64,000 nt of DNA, taken from NCBI GenBank assembly GCA_902762795.1, contig CACWPM010000009.1, positions 62,001-126,000 of the forward strand, read 5' to 3'. How positions within the stretch are numbered: the first letter of the stretch is position 1; the number at the start of each line of letters is the position of its first letter. Source of the DNA: Fibrobacter succinogenes (GTDB taxonomy: Bacteria > Fibrobacterota > Fibrobacteria > Fibrobacterales > Fibrobacteraceae). The notes beneath the pieces were generated by a model. That model was given only the letters and a program-made list of their open reading frames with translations, did no database searches and was not told where the DNA came from. Shown one piece after another: positions 40,183 through 49,196 of the stretch. The position numbers and the translations under genes were made by a program.

Positions 40183-42509
40183 ATGGATTTTTCTGCGATT
40201 ATTGCTGAAGAGCTGAATCTTGAAGTATGGCGCGTTAGTAAGGCGCTCGAACTTATGGACCAGGGGGGCACGATTCCCTTTATTGCCCGTTACCGCAAGG
40301 ACCAGACGGGGACTTTGAACGAAATTGAACTCCGCGATATCAGCCACCGTCGCGACTACCTCCAGGAACTTGTGGACCGCAAGGAAACGATCCTCAAGAG
40401 CATCGAGGAACAGGGCAAGCTCACGCCGGAACTCAAGGCTCAGATCGAAGCTTGCAAGGACAAGACTCTTCTCGAAGATATTTACGCTCCGTTCAAGCCG
40501 AAGAAGCGTACTCGCGCAACTATCGCAAAGGAACTCGGTCTGGAACCGCTCGCCCGCTTGATGTGGGCTCAGGAAAATACCGGAAACACGGCAGAAGAAA
40601 TCGCCCGCATTTATTTGTCCGAAGAAAAGGGCCTCGCCGATCCGCGTGCTGCACTCAAGGGTGCTGCCGACATCCTCGCCGAAGAAGTTGCAGACAACGC
40701 AGAATTCCGCCAGTACCTCCGCAACAAGGTCGAAAAGACTGGCGTCATGGTTTCCAAGGTCAAGAAGGATTTCGAAAAGCAAGAAACGAAGTTCAAGGAT
40801 TACTACGACTTTAGCGAACCGGTCGGCAAGATGAAGTGCCGAACGAAGAAATGATCGGTTATTTGCAGAATCAGGTCATCAAGGGTGACTCTGTCTGGAA
40901 GCCGTATCTCGAAGACATGTGCAAGGATGCGTGGGAACGCTTGCTCCAGCCGAGCATGGAAAGCGAAGTGCGCCTCCTCCTCAAGGACGCTGCCGAAGAA
41001 GAAGCTTTCAAGGTGTTCTCCAAGAACCTCCAGGACGTTTTGCTTGCCGCTCCGGCAGGCCACAAGGCTGTGCTCGCCCTTGACCCGGGTTTCCGTACGG
41101 GTTGCAAGGTCGCTGTGCTCGACAAGAACGGCAAGTTCCTCGACCACGGCATCATCAAGCCGCATGAACCGCACAACGACAAGGCCGGTGCCGCAGTTTA
41201 TCTGATGCAGCTTATCGACAAGTACCAGATTGACCTCATCGCTATCGGTAACGGTACGGCTAGTCGCGAAACGGACGCTTTCTGTGGTGAAATGGCTCTC
41301 AAGTTCAAGGGCAAGGTTCCGCCGCGCGTTATCGTCTCCGAAGCCGGTGCATCTGTCTATAGCGCAAGCATGATCGCTATTGCCGAATTCCCGAAGGAAG
41401 ACGTGACGACCCGTGGTGCTATTTCTATTGGCCGCCGCTTGCAGGACCCGCTTGCCGAACTTGTGAAGGTCGATCCGCAGTCCATTGGCGTGGGCCAGTA
41501 CCAGCACGACGTGAACCAGCGCGAACTCAAGAAGCGTTTGGACGAAGTCGTGGAAAGCTGCGTGAACATGGTCGGTGTCGACGTGAACAGCGCTTCTGCT
41601 CCGCTCCTTTCTCATGTGGCTGGCCTCAGCAACACGCTTTCTGAAGCGATTGTGAAGTACCGCGAAGAAAACGGCGCTTATGCAAGCCGCGAAGATTTGA
41701 AGAAGGTGAAGGGTTTTGGTCCGAAGGCTTTCGAACAGGCTGCAGGCTTTATGCGTATTCCGGGTGCTGAAAACCCGCTCGACGATTCCGCCGTGCATCC
41801 TGAAAACTACGCCCTCGTCGAAAAGATGGCTGAAAAGGTCGGCGTTCCGGTCAAGGAAATGGTCGGCAATGCTGAAGCCGTGAAGGGCATCAAGCTTGAT
41901 GAATTCCTCTCCGACGAAGTCGGCCGTGCTACTTTGGAAGATATCGTGAAGGAACTCCAGAAGCCGAGCCGCGACCCGCGTAAGGAATTCCGTTATGCGA
42001 AATTCGATGACCGCATCAAGACCATCAACGATCTCGTGACGGGCAGCTGGATGGAAGGTGTCGTGACCAACGTTGCAAACTTCGGTGCTTTCGTGGACAT
42101 CGGCGTGCATCAGGACGGTCTCGTTCACATTTCTGAAATCAGCGACAAGTATGTGACGGACGCCAAGGACGTGCTTACGGTCGGTGACGTGGTGAAGGTT
42201 CGCGTGGTTGCTGTCGATGCAAACCAGAAGCGCATCAGCCTTTCCATGAAGCAGGAACAGACGGACGGTGTTGCCGGTGCTGGCGTGAGCGGTCCTCGCG
42301 GTCAGCGCGTAGGCGGCCCGCGTGGTGGCTTCGGTCATCGCGATGGTGGGGCTCGCCCGCAGGGTGGCATCCAGGGTCATGCAACGATTGCCGACCTCAA
42401 GAACAAGATTGCCGGTAAGGAACGCCCGGGTTTTGCTCCGAAGAAGGCTAACGCCGCTCAGCCGCAAAAACTGAACGCCCTACTGAAGTCGATGAAAAAG
42501 GGATTTTAA
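40183..42509 (+). pseudogene. tex: Tex transcription accessory protein, interrupted by a short internal deletion
   Basis: Two frames together make most of Tex, an RNA-binding S1-domain protein of transcription. Frame 1 (40183-40854) has the helical N-terminus (GGTIPFIARYRKDQTGTLNE, LEDIYAPFKPKKRTRATIAKE) and leaves the family sequence after YDFSEPVGKM. Frame 2 (40836-42509) resumes at EEMIGYLQNQVI, then has the YqgF-like LALDPGFRTGCKVAVLD, the helix-hairpin-helix KKVKGFGPKAFEQ and the S1 domain WMEGVVTNVANFGAFVDIG. About 24 residues normally present between these parts (the SHRALALxRG region) are missing, so about 70 nt appear deleted near 40831-40836 and the frame is shifted. The rest is well conserved, so the lesion is recent or an error. 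Confidence 0.85.
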
Positions 42510-42843
42510 ATTTGATTGCGGCGGCAAGCTTGCTTGCCGACATAAGCAAATTTAACCCTTTGGCGCTTTGCGCAAAAAGGGCTTTTAGCCGAGAGTCGCG
42601 GCAACCGAACTTGCCCGAGTTGCCATGACCGAGGCGCACCTTTTGCGTTACGAAAGTAGCGCAACAAAGGCTTCTAAGATTTGACAGCGCAGACATGCTT
42701 GCATGTCTGCTTTGGCGAATCGCCGAGCCTTGCGGAATTTGGATAACGTCATGGCGGACCTGATCCGCCATCTTGTCGTCCTGACGTCGAAGGCGGGTAT
42801 CAAGACTTTATGGGACTCATCGCCATAGATGGCGATGAAAAAC
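42510..42843. other. Gene-free interval with several strong hairpins
   Basis: No gene is supported. GCAGACATGC (42689-42698) pairs with GCATGTCTGC (42701-42710), and ATGGCGGA (42751-42758) with TCCGCCAT (42764-42771). GGCAAGCTTGCTTGCC lies near 42525. The last stretch resembles the dispersed GTCAT-type repeats. Confidence 0.6.
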
Positions 42844-42878
42844 AAAAACAGCACTCGATTTAATCGAGTGCTGTTTTG
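42844..42878. terminator. Bidirectional terminator between tex and the ferredoxin gene
   Basis: A perfect 14-bp stem (42846-42859 with 42863-42876, core AGCACTCGAT) has a 3-nt loop. It is flanked by A-rich sequence on the left and TTTTGTG on the right, so it can stop transcripts from both sides. Confidence 0.85.
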
Positions 42879-42950
42879 TGTTCTATCTCACGAGATAAAC
42901 AAAGCTTCGTTACATCGCGTAACCGCGACAACTTTGCTTAAAAGCTCGAA

Positions 42951-43148
42951 TTACGAGAACTTGATGACGCCGGCCGGGCAGCTTTCAGCTGCGTCCTTGA
43001 TTTCGTTTTCGAAAGCAGCGAAATCAGCGCCTTCGTTCACGACCATCTTTTCCGGAACGGAGAAGACTGCATCGCAGGTAGCTTCGCAAGCACCGCAGGA
43101 AACGCATTCGTCGTTAGATTCGTCGAGCCAAACTTTTGTAATTGCCAT
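42951..43148 (-). CDS. Small [4Fe-4S] ferredoxin
   Basis: 65 residues from the ATG at 43148 (MAITKVWLDESNDECVSC); a longer frame to 43181 lacks support. Cluster ligands are Cys15, Cys18 and Cys21 with Cys57 (SCPAGVI). Cys25 is extra and may form a disulfide, as in Desulfovibrio-type single-cluster ferredoxins. It should carry electrons in the cytoplasm of an anaerobe. No partner oxidoreductase is adjacent. The downstream terminator at 42844 is shared with tex. Confidence 0.92.
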   Translation of the reverse strand: MAITKVWLDESNDECVSCGACEATCDAVFSVPEKMVVNEGADFAAFENEIKDAAESCPAGVIKFS

Positions 43149-43235
43149 AAAATACCTCTTGTATTGGTTAGGTTTTGTCAAAAGATATAAAAAAATTACG
43201 CTCGATGAGTGAAAAATCGAAAGAAAAGGGAAAAA

Positions 43236-43392
43236 ATAGTCAATAGTCGATAGTCTTTGGTCATTAGTAAACTACGTTTTGTTCCAGGATGATTGCTGCC
43301 ACAACGCTCGCCCTACGCTTTTTTCTACTGCTTCCTATTTACTAACCACTAACCACCAACCACTAATCATCAACAGCTAATCATCAACAACT
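43236..43392. repeat. Opposed heptad arms (NATAGTC / ACTAANC) upstream of the next gene
   Basis: The left arm has three clear 7-bp units ending TAGTC followed by two weaker ones (about 43238-43272). The right arm has about eight units (ACTAACC, ACCAACC, ACTAATC, ATCAACA and similar) from about 43337 to 43390. The arms are reverse complementary at family level. Confidence 0.85.
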
Positions 43393-43412
43393 TTTTGTAT
43401 TTTCTTATTCAA

Positions 43413-44132
43413 ATGCGAAAGTTTGTTTGCCTTTTAATCCTTGTTAGCTCGTTTTTATTTGCGGAAACGCTTCCTGTTGCTGATGCTATGGAGGGGACAC
43501 GCGTTGAAATGGAGGGAGAAGATTCGTCACGTTCTGTTGGACTTTTTGAACGTTACAGTGATGGACTAAAGATTGCAAAGCACATGACTTCTATTGGCAT
43601 GAATATCTCTATCTGGGAGCGTCATCATGAGGATTATAATCTAAATGCGGACTATGGTCGTTGGTTGGCGAAGGGGTTATATCTTAGTTCAGAACTTTTC
43701 AGTTTTCACATGCTTTCTGATGTTGGGGATTCGTGTACGAATTCGAGGGGATGTGCAAGAATTGGTGCTGGAATCGCTATGAACGGCGTGCTGGCAATGG
43801 CTGCTTTTGTGGATAGTTGGATTTTTGATTCGGATAAGATTACTTACTTTTGGTTTGGATTGGCAACTTTGCTGAATCCGACCTTTGAATTTTTTGTTGT
43901 GCGAAAATATATTCCCGTTTCAATCGGGCTTGGCTACAACACGGATTGGTTTGCCTTTAGTCCAGGGCATAAGTTTTATTTGCGCGCGCATGGCGACTTG
44001 AACTTGAATATTCTGTTTGTGAGAATTGCCGCCTCGTATTCCTATTCGTTCCTGGATACTTACGATTTGAAAAAAGGCTCCAAGAAGTTTTATTTGAAGC
44101 TCATTTGGGGCCCCGTATATTCTGCTTTTTAA
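43413..44132 (+). CDS. Exported hypothetical membrane or outer-membrane protein
   Basis: 239 residues with a signal peptide (MRKFVCLLILVSSFLFAETL). The frame can be extended by six codons to a TTG, but the ATG gives the standard signal. The middle has hydrophobic, Gly-rich segments (CARIGAGIAMNGVLAMAAFVDSWIF, ITYFWFGLATLLNPTFEFF) and the C-terminal third alternates aromatic residues (IPVSIGLGYNTDWFAF, IRIAASYSYSF-like), so it may be a membrane or barrel protein. No family is recognised. A heptad tract begins 2 bp after the stop. Confidence 0.65.
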   Translation: MRKFVCLLILVSSFLFAETLPVADAMEGTRVEMEGEDSSRSVGLFERYSDGLKIAKHMTSIGMNISIWERHHEDYNLNADYGRWLAKGLYLSSELFSFHMLSDVGDSCTNSRGCARIGAGIAMNGVLAMAAFVDSWIFDSDKITYFWFGLATLLNPTFEFFVVRKYIPVSIGLGYNTDWFAFSPGHKFYLRAHGDLNLNILFVRIAASYSYSFLDTYDLKKGSKKFYLKLIWGPVYSAF

Positions 44133-44134
44133 TT

Positions 44135-44183
44135 CCTACGCCCTAAAACCTAATCCCTAATTCCTAACCCCTAGTTCCTTTTT
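44135..44183. repeat. Seven-unit CCTANNN heptad tract
   Basis: Seven consecutive 7-bp units: six start CCTA and the last is CCTTTTT. The tract starts 2 bp after the preceding stop codon. No opposed arm is seen nearby. Confidence 0.9.
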
Positions 44184-44265
44184 CTAAATTTGCGGTGAAT
44201 TTTTCAAGCGTATCCGGGCAATGGTGCTCGTATTTCGCCTGAGAATTATGAGGACATCGTAAACG

Positions 44266-45027
44266 ATGAAAAAAGTGGTTGTAAAAATTGGTGGCAGCTT
44301 GGCAATCGACGAAGCCAAGTTGGCCGATTTTGTGGCGGCAGTCAGCAAGCTTCCGGCTAGTGGCAAGGACATCAACGAGAACATCTCCTTGCTCCGAGAA
44401 CAACCCACCTTTATCGACGGTCTCCGAGTCACGACGCCTTCTATCATGAAGATGGTCGAAATGACGCTCTCGGGACACGTGAACAAGAAGCTCGTGCGAA
44501 TGCTCCTCGAAAACAATTGCAACGCCGTCGGTTTGAGCGGTGTAGATGCCAAGTTGTTTGAAGTGGTCAAGAAGCAGGGCAAGGTGGATCTTGGCCTCGT
44601 GGGTGAAGTCAAGAAGGTCAATCCGAAGATTGTGGAAACGCTTTGGTCCGCTGGCTTTGTTCCTGTCGTAAGCCCGATTTCTATCGGTCCTGATGAAAAC
44701 GGCAAGGCTGTGAGCTGGAACGTGAATGCCGATACCGCCGCAAGCGAACTGGCTGTGGCGCTCCATGCTGACCAGTTCGTGTTGGTGAGCGATGTTCCGG
44801 GCGTGATGGACGATACGAAGACTGTCATTCCGGAACTCACGGAAGACGCCAGCGAAGCGCTTATCGAAAAGGGCGTTATAAGCGGTGGCATGATTCCGAA
44901 GGTCCGCGAAAGCTTCAAGAGCATTTCTCGCGGCCTCAAGAGCATTCACATTGTCGGCTGGAAGGATGCCGACCACTTTGTAAAACAAATTAATGGAGAA
45001 CTGAACTATGGCACAATCCTTGGCTAA
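44266..45027 (+). CDS. argB: Acetylglutamate kinase lacking the HGGG motif
   Basis: 253 residues, in frame throughout. ArgB phosphorylates N-acetylglutamate in arginine synthesis. Seen: KKVVVKIGGSLA, FIDGLRVTTPSIMKMVEM, LSGHVNKKLVRMLL, VSWNVNADTAASELAVAL, QFVLVSDVPGVMDD and GGMIPKV. Between KLPASGK and DINENISLL, however, the family has a strand and glycine loop (VVxVHGGG) that binds ATP and substrate; here it is absent. A direct repeat of GGCAAG would explain an in-frame loss of about 27-30 nt near 44362-44367. The protein is probably inactive if the sequence is correct. The end overlaps argD by 20 bp. Confidence 0.88.
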   Translation: MKKVVVKIGGSLAIDEAKLADFVAAVSKLPASGKDINENISLLREQPTFIDGLRVTTPSIMKMVEMTLSGHVNKKLVRMLLENNCNAVGLSGVDAKLFEVVKKQGKVDLGLVGEVKKVNPKIVETLWSAGFVPVVSPISIGPDENGKAVSWNVNADTAASELAVALHADQFVLVSDVPGVMDDTKTVIPELTEDASEALIEKGVISGGMIPKVRESFKSISRGLKSIHIVGWKDADHFVKQINGELNYGTILG

Positions 45028-46219
45028 TTCCGTTTTTGAAGAAGACAAGCAGTTTATCGCCCCGCTTTATGGCAAGGCCAATATTGAATTTGTCCGTGGC
45101 GAAGGTTCTTACTTGTTCGATAAGAACGGCAAGAAGTATCTTGACTTTGTCGCTGGCATCGCCGTGAACGCTCTCGGCCACCAGAATGAAGCTATCAAGA
45201 AGGCTGTTACAGAACAGATGGACAGCTTCTTCCACATTTCGAACCTTTATCCGAACTACCCGCAGGTAAACCTTGCCAAGGCTCTTCTCGCTGCAACGGG
45301 TTATGACAAGGCTTTCTTCTGCAACTCCGGTACCGAAGCTAACGAAGGCTGCATCAAGTTTGCACGTAAGTATTTCGATCGCAAGGGCGAAAAGAACCGC
45401 CAGAAGATCGTGACGTTCATCAACAGCTTCCACGGTCGTACGTTTGCAGCCCTTTCTGCAACAGGTCAGCCGGCTATCCGCGAAGGCTTTGGCTCCATGC
45501 CGGGTGACTTTGTTCACGTTCCTTGGAACGATGTCGCAGCCCTCAAGGCCGAAGTCAACAACGACACTTGCGCCATCATGCTCGAATCTCTCGCTGCCGA
45601 AGGCGGCGTGATGACTGTTTCCGATGAAATGGTCGCTGCCATCAACAGCTTGAAGAAAGAATTCGGCTGCCTCGTGATTGTCGACGAAGTCCAGGCAGGC
45701 ATGGGTCGTCTCGGAACATTCCTTGGCCTCCAGAAGCATGGCATTGACGCTGACCTCGTATCGCTTGCCAAGGCGCTTGGCGGCGGTCTCCCGCTCGGTG
45801 CAGTGCTCCTCCGCCAGAAGGTCGCTGACCAGCTCAAGGCGGGCGATCATGGCACGACATTTGGTGGTAACCCGGTTGCTTGCGCAGTGGGTCTCGCTGT
45901 CGTGAACCAGATTGCAAAGCCGGAATTCCTCGCCAATGTCGAAGCTCGCTCCGCTCAGCTCAAGGCTGGCCTCGAAGCTATCGCCGCAAAGTTCCCGGCA
46001 GTGAAGGGTGTGCGTGGTGAAGGCCTTATTCTCGGCCTCGCTCTCGACGAATCGCTCCCGGTCGGCAATGTGATTGCTGCCGCTCGCAACGAAGGCATGA
46101 TGGTTCTCAGCGCTAAGGGCAACGTGCTCCGTTTGCTCCCGCCGCTGAATGTCTCCGCTGCCGAATGCGATGAAGCGCTTGCAAAGCTTGGCGCGGCTTT
46201 CGCCGTCGCAACGAAGTAA
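45008..46219 (+). CDS. argD: Acetylornithine aminotransferase
   Basis: 403 residues, full length for this pyridoxal-phosphate class III aminotransferase of arginine synthesis. Visible: GEGSYLFDKNGKKYLDF, FFCNSGTEANEGCIKFARKY, SFHGRTFAALSATGQ, VIVDEVQAGMGRLGTF, the catalytic lysine in LAKALGGGLPLGA, and GTTFGGNPVACAVG. The usual EPVQGEGG is ESLAAEGG here. The ATG lies inside the end of argB (20-bp overlap), so the two are cotranslated. Other ornithine or GABA aminotransferases are similar, but argB next to it settles the role. Confidence 0.93.
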   Translation: MAQSLANSVFEEDKQFIAPLYGKANIEFVRGEGSYLFDKNGKKYLDFVAGIAVNALGHQNEAIKKAVTEQMDSFFHISNLYPNYPQVNLAKALLAATGYDKAFFCNSGTEANEGCIKFARKYFDRKGEKNRQKIVTFINSFHGRTFAALSATGQPAIREGFGSMPGDFVHVPWNDVAALKAEVNNDTCAIMLESLAAEGGVMTVSDEMVAAINSLKKEFGCLVIVDEVQAGMGRLGTFLGLQKHGIDADLVSLAKALGGGLPLGAVLLRQKVADQLKAGDHGTTFGGNPVACAVGLAVVNQIAKPEFLANVEARSAQLKAGLEAIAAKFPAVKGVRGEGLILGLALDESLPVGNVIAAARNEGMMVLSAKGNVLRLLPPLNVSAAECDEALAKLGAAFAVATK

Positions 46220-46580
46220 TTTTTACGATAAGCTTCGCATTACGGCGTTGCAGAAATCCAATCGGCTCGGCAATGCATGCATATAAATACGCTTGCGCTG
46301 CGCTCGCCTCATTGATTTTCTCGGACTCTCGCTGTACGATTTGTACAGCGTCGGTCCTGCGGCCTTGTTCTGCTCGCTTCTCCTAAAAATTTAAACAGTT
46401 GATTTGTCATGCCCGACCGTCATCCTCGAAGCTTGTCATTCTCGACCTTGTCATCCTCGAAGCGAAGCGTAGGGGAACCATAATTTCTTGTATCTACATT
46501 TGGGAGGGAAACCATCATTTCTTGGATTGCACTTGCGTAGGGGATCCATTATTTTTCAAATCGGACGTTTGGGCATCACC
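46220..46580. repeat. Gene-free interval with composite GTCATCCTCGAAGC repeat
   Basis: No gene is supported. From 46406 to 46560 the blocks GTCATCCTCGAAGC, GTCATTCTCGACC, GAAGCGTAGGGGAACC and CATNATTTCTTG recur, in the same order as at 20362-20460. The first part (46230-46390) holds TCGTACAGCG-like palindromic bits. Confidence 0.7.
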
Positions 46581-46590
46581 TTTTAAAAAC

Positions 46591-46625
46591 AGCCTATGGA
46601 TAAACTCCATAGGCTAAATTTTTTG
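46591..46625 (+). terminator. Intrinsic terminator downstream of argBD
   Basis: AGCCTATGGA (46591-46600) pairs with TCCATAGGCT (46606-46615) over a 5-nt loop and is followed by AAATTTTTTG. Confidence 0.85.
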
Positions 46626-46660
46626 CCATCAGCACGTTAATTTATGTAGTTTATACAACG

Positions 46661-47542
46661 ATGAAATTCCCGAAGTTAATAAGCATTTTTGTTGCAATCC
46701 TTTTGACCTTGTTTTGCATTTCTTGTTCAAAATCGGACGAGGAACCAGTTTCTAGTTTAAAGGAGTCGGGATCTGTTTATACAAAAGACTATTTTGTTCT
46801 GCGGCCATTTCATATAGCGTTGCCCAAGGGATATTCTGTGGAAAATATTCCTCATTTTGAGTTGGGTATTTACCATATTAAAGATTCTGTAGGGCATAAG
46901 CTTATGACTTTCATTCAAATGACGCACTATCATGGTGCATATCCGATTTCGTTTTTGCCTCCAAAAAATCCTAATGAGTTTAGCGAGGCGGGAAGGCTTG
47001 ATACGGTTGTAACTATCGATGGAGTAAAAACTAAAAAGCGACAAGTTTATATTTGGTCTGATCGAACTCCGTTAAAGCGAAAAAGTTGGCAACCTCCTGA
47101 AATAGTTGAGTTTATTTATTATCCCGATCAGGTTGATTCTTCTATTTGCGAAAATATAATCCGTTCTGCCAAAATCCATAGTTATAATAAAGATTATATG
47201 TGCAATATTTATGTGTCTGAAAATAATTCTTTAGAAGGTTCAAAAATGTCTAGAATGCGCAATTCGCAGATAAAAGATGTTCAAACATTGGTAAAAGATA
47301 TCGAGTTGTTGCCCGCTGCGACTGCGGATCAAGACTTCTTTGAAAAGAGCGGAAAATACCTTTTCCTCGCCGATTGCTTTATGAATGATGAATACAAGGG
47401 CTCTTTTCACATCGATGAATCCTGTGAAATCGGATGGAACGGAAAATACGCCGAAAAAGAAGACATCCTTGATTTGCTAGATGCCATGGAAGATAAACAG
47501 TTTAAAGAAAAACTCGTGAAAAAGTGTGGTTCTTTGCAATGA
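46661..47542 (+). CDS. Hypothetical lipoprotein
   Basis: 293 residues. The lipoprotein signal peptide ends in the lipobox CISC (Cys about 22), followed by Ser/Asp/Glu. The body has no recognised motif; it contains VLRPFHIALPKGYSVENIPHF and a Lys/Glu-rich C-terminus (EKEDILDLLDAMEDKQFKEK). Codon use is more AT-rich than the neighbouring housekeeping genes. It is followed after 64 bp by another lipoprotein gene, so the two may be cotranscribed. Confidence 0.68.
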   Translation: MKFPKLISIFVAILLTLFCISCSKSDEEPVSSLKESGSVYTKDYFVLRPFHIALPKGYSVENIPHFELGIYHIKDSVGHKLMTFIQMTHYHGAYPISFLPPKNPNEFSEAGRLDTVVTIDGVKTKKRQVYIWSDRTPLKRKSWQPPEIVEFIYYPDQVDSSICENIIRSAKIHSYNKDYMCNIYVSENNSLEGSKMSRMRNSQIKDVQTLVKDIELLPAATADQDFFEKSGKYLFLADCFMNDEYKGSFHIDESCEIGWNGKYAEKEDILDLLDAMEDKQFKEKLVKKCGSLQ

Positions 47543-47606
47543 AATTTGAAGAATTATTGATTTTATACTTAATACTAGATTGTGCCGAACAGGATTTTTA
47601 ACAACG

Positions 47607-49196
47607 ATGAAAAAACTTGTTTTCCTTTTAATTTGTTTAACGTTTTTGATATCGTGTGGCGATTCTTCATCGCTCCGCTTGGTTGATGGTTGTTATCAGA
47701 TTGGATCTCCTGAAGCGCTTTATGAATTTGCTGCCGTCGTGAATAAACGTGATTCGGTTGGCGATAGATCCCCTATTTGTGCAGAGTTGACTTCGAACAT
47801 TGTTGTGAACGAATCTCCGTGGCAAAACATGCAAAACGTTAAAGTCTGGTTTCCGATGAAAAATTTTGTGGGAACTTTTGATGGCCGAGGGCATGTGATT
47901 CGTGGCTTGTATTTTGATGATGAATCCCAAAAGAGTTCTGGTCTTTTTGCTTCTGTCGCGCAATCTGCAAAGTCTGTGATTCGAAACCTAGGTGTTGAGG
48001 ATTCTTATTTCAATGCGAGAATGAATGTCGGCGGAATCGTCGGCCTTGCTGATAGTGCGACAAACCTGACTTTTGATAATGTATACTATGCTGGAACTTT
48101 GTATGAAAATCATCGAAGTTTACAAGATGGTTATTTATCTATAAAAAATGTTGGAGGGTTAATTGGCCTTGCTTACCGTGTGTCCCATCTATCCATAACA
48201 AATTCTTATAGCACGGTAAAGGGACTCTACCTTGTGGGAAATGTTGTACGTTTTGCATATAGACGGGATACTTTTTATAAAGATGAGGGTTTGATCGAAG
48301 ATCTTATTTTCCCAGCTCCAATTGATATTGTCAATTCTTTTTACTGTGAAGGAGATTCTTCGGAATATGGAGGCTATTCTGTAACAACGGAACAATTTAG
48401 AGATGGAACGGTGGCCCATGCCTTGCATAAATACGATACGTCATCGGTGAAATTGAATGATGTTGAAGATAAAGTATTGTTTGCGAAACGGATTCGGTTC
48501 AAGACGCCTCGCTTAGTGGAGGGTTGTTACCAAATTACTTCTGTTGATGAACTATATGGATTTTCGGCGATTGTAAATGGCCTGATGGGCATGGAAAAGA
48601 ATCGTGGCGCATGTGGCGTTCTTACCGCAGATATAGAAATCAACCACCAAATAAAAAAGGAAGAGTTGATGGATGATAATGACTTTTATATGATGAATGA
48701 GGATAAATGCCGAAAGCTGATTCCTTGGATTCCGATGATGGATTTTGGTGGAACTTTTGATGGTCAAGGTCATTCTATTTCAGGTTTGTTTGTCAATGCG
48801 GTTTCTCGTGGAACAGGACTTTTTGGCTCTGCTCGTAAAGTCAATGGACCTGTAACGATAAAAAATATTACGCTCAAGAATTCCTTTATTTACGGTCATA
48901 ATCGCATCGGGGCTTTTGTTGGATTTGTTCATGATTCAACAGAGTTGTTTATCAAGAACAGTCGCAATTTATCGGGAGTTCATGGAACTCCGTATTTGGG
49001 AGGCTTTGTTGGATATGTCGGGGACTCGGCTGTGTTAGAAATTTCGGATTCGTATAGTGGTGGTGAAATTAATGGCGAACGGTATTACGATGCTTTTGTC
49101 GGAGGCAAGAGCGGCAAGGCGGTTGTTTCTGTGAAAAAATCTTTTTATGCGGATTCGCTTGTTTCAAAGTATGGAAAAAAATCTAGAAAGAATTGA
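47607..49196 (+). CDS. Lipoprotein with two tandem GLUG-like repeat domains
   Basis: 529 residues from the ATG at 47607, which gives a clean lipoprotein signal (KKLVFLLICLTFLISCG). The mature protein is an internal duplication. Each half starts LV(D/E)GCYQI.S..(E/A)LY.F.A(V/I)VN and goes on through IP(M).(F/D)F.GTFDG(R/Q)GH.I.GL(Y/F). The repeats then run NVGGIVGLADSA, IGAFVGF and LGGFVGYVGDSA, the pattern of GLUG or beta-helix surface proteins. The second half is complete and the first is longer. Function is unknown; surface adhesion is a guess from the repeat type. Confidence 0.72.
   Translation: MKKLVFLLICLTFLISCGDSSSLRLVDGCYQIGSPEALYEFAAVVNKRDSVGDRSPICAELTSNIVVNESPWQNMQNVKVWFPMKNFVGTFDGRGHVIRGLYFDDESQKSSGLFASVAQSAKSVIRNLGVEDSYFNARMNVGGIVGLADSATNLTFDNVYYAGTLYENHRSLQDGYLSIKNVGGLIGLAYRVSHLSITNSYSTVKGLYLVGNVVRFAYRRDTFYKDEGLIEDLIFPAPIDIVNSFYCEGDSSEYGGYSVTTEQFRDGTVAHALHKYDTSSVKLNDVEDKVLFAKRIRFKTPRLVEGCYQITSVDELYGFSAIVNGLMGMEKNRGACGVLTADIEINHQIKKEELMDDNDFYMMNEDKCRKLIPWIPMMDFGGTFDGQGHSISGLFVNAVSRGTGLFGSARKVNGPVTIKNITLKNSFIYGHNRIGAFVGFVHDSTELFIKNSRNLSGVHGTPYLGGFVGYVGDSAVLEISDSYSGGEINGERYYDAFVGGKSGKAVVSVKKSFYADSLVSKYGKKSRKN

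Noticed and set aside
40016-40216. 66-residue frame in the tex leader
   Set aside because: No ribosome binding site; overlaps the tex start in another frame. Another leader frame (ending GNGIYK before a TAG) looks a little protein-like but has no good start.
40803-42467. 554-residue open frame on the minus strand
   Set aside because: Antisense to tex; the same codon-bias effect.
40183-42509. Programmed frameshift in tex
   Set aside because: A programmed shift would not remove conserved residues; about 24 are missing at the junction.
46399-46617. 72-residue plus-strand frame
   Set aside because: Falls inside the GTCATCCTCGAAGC repeat and the following terminator.
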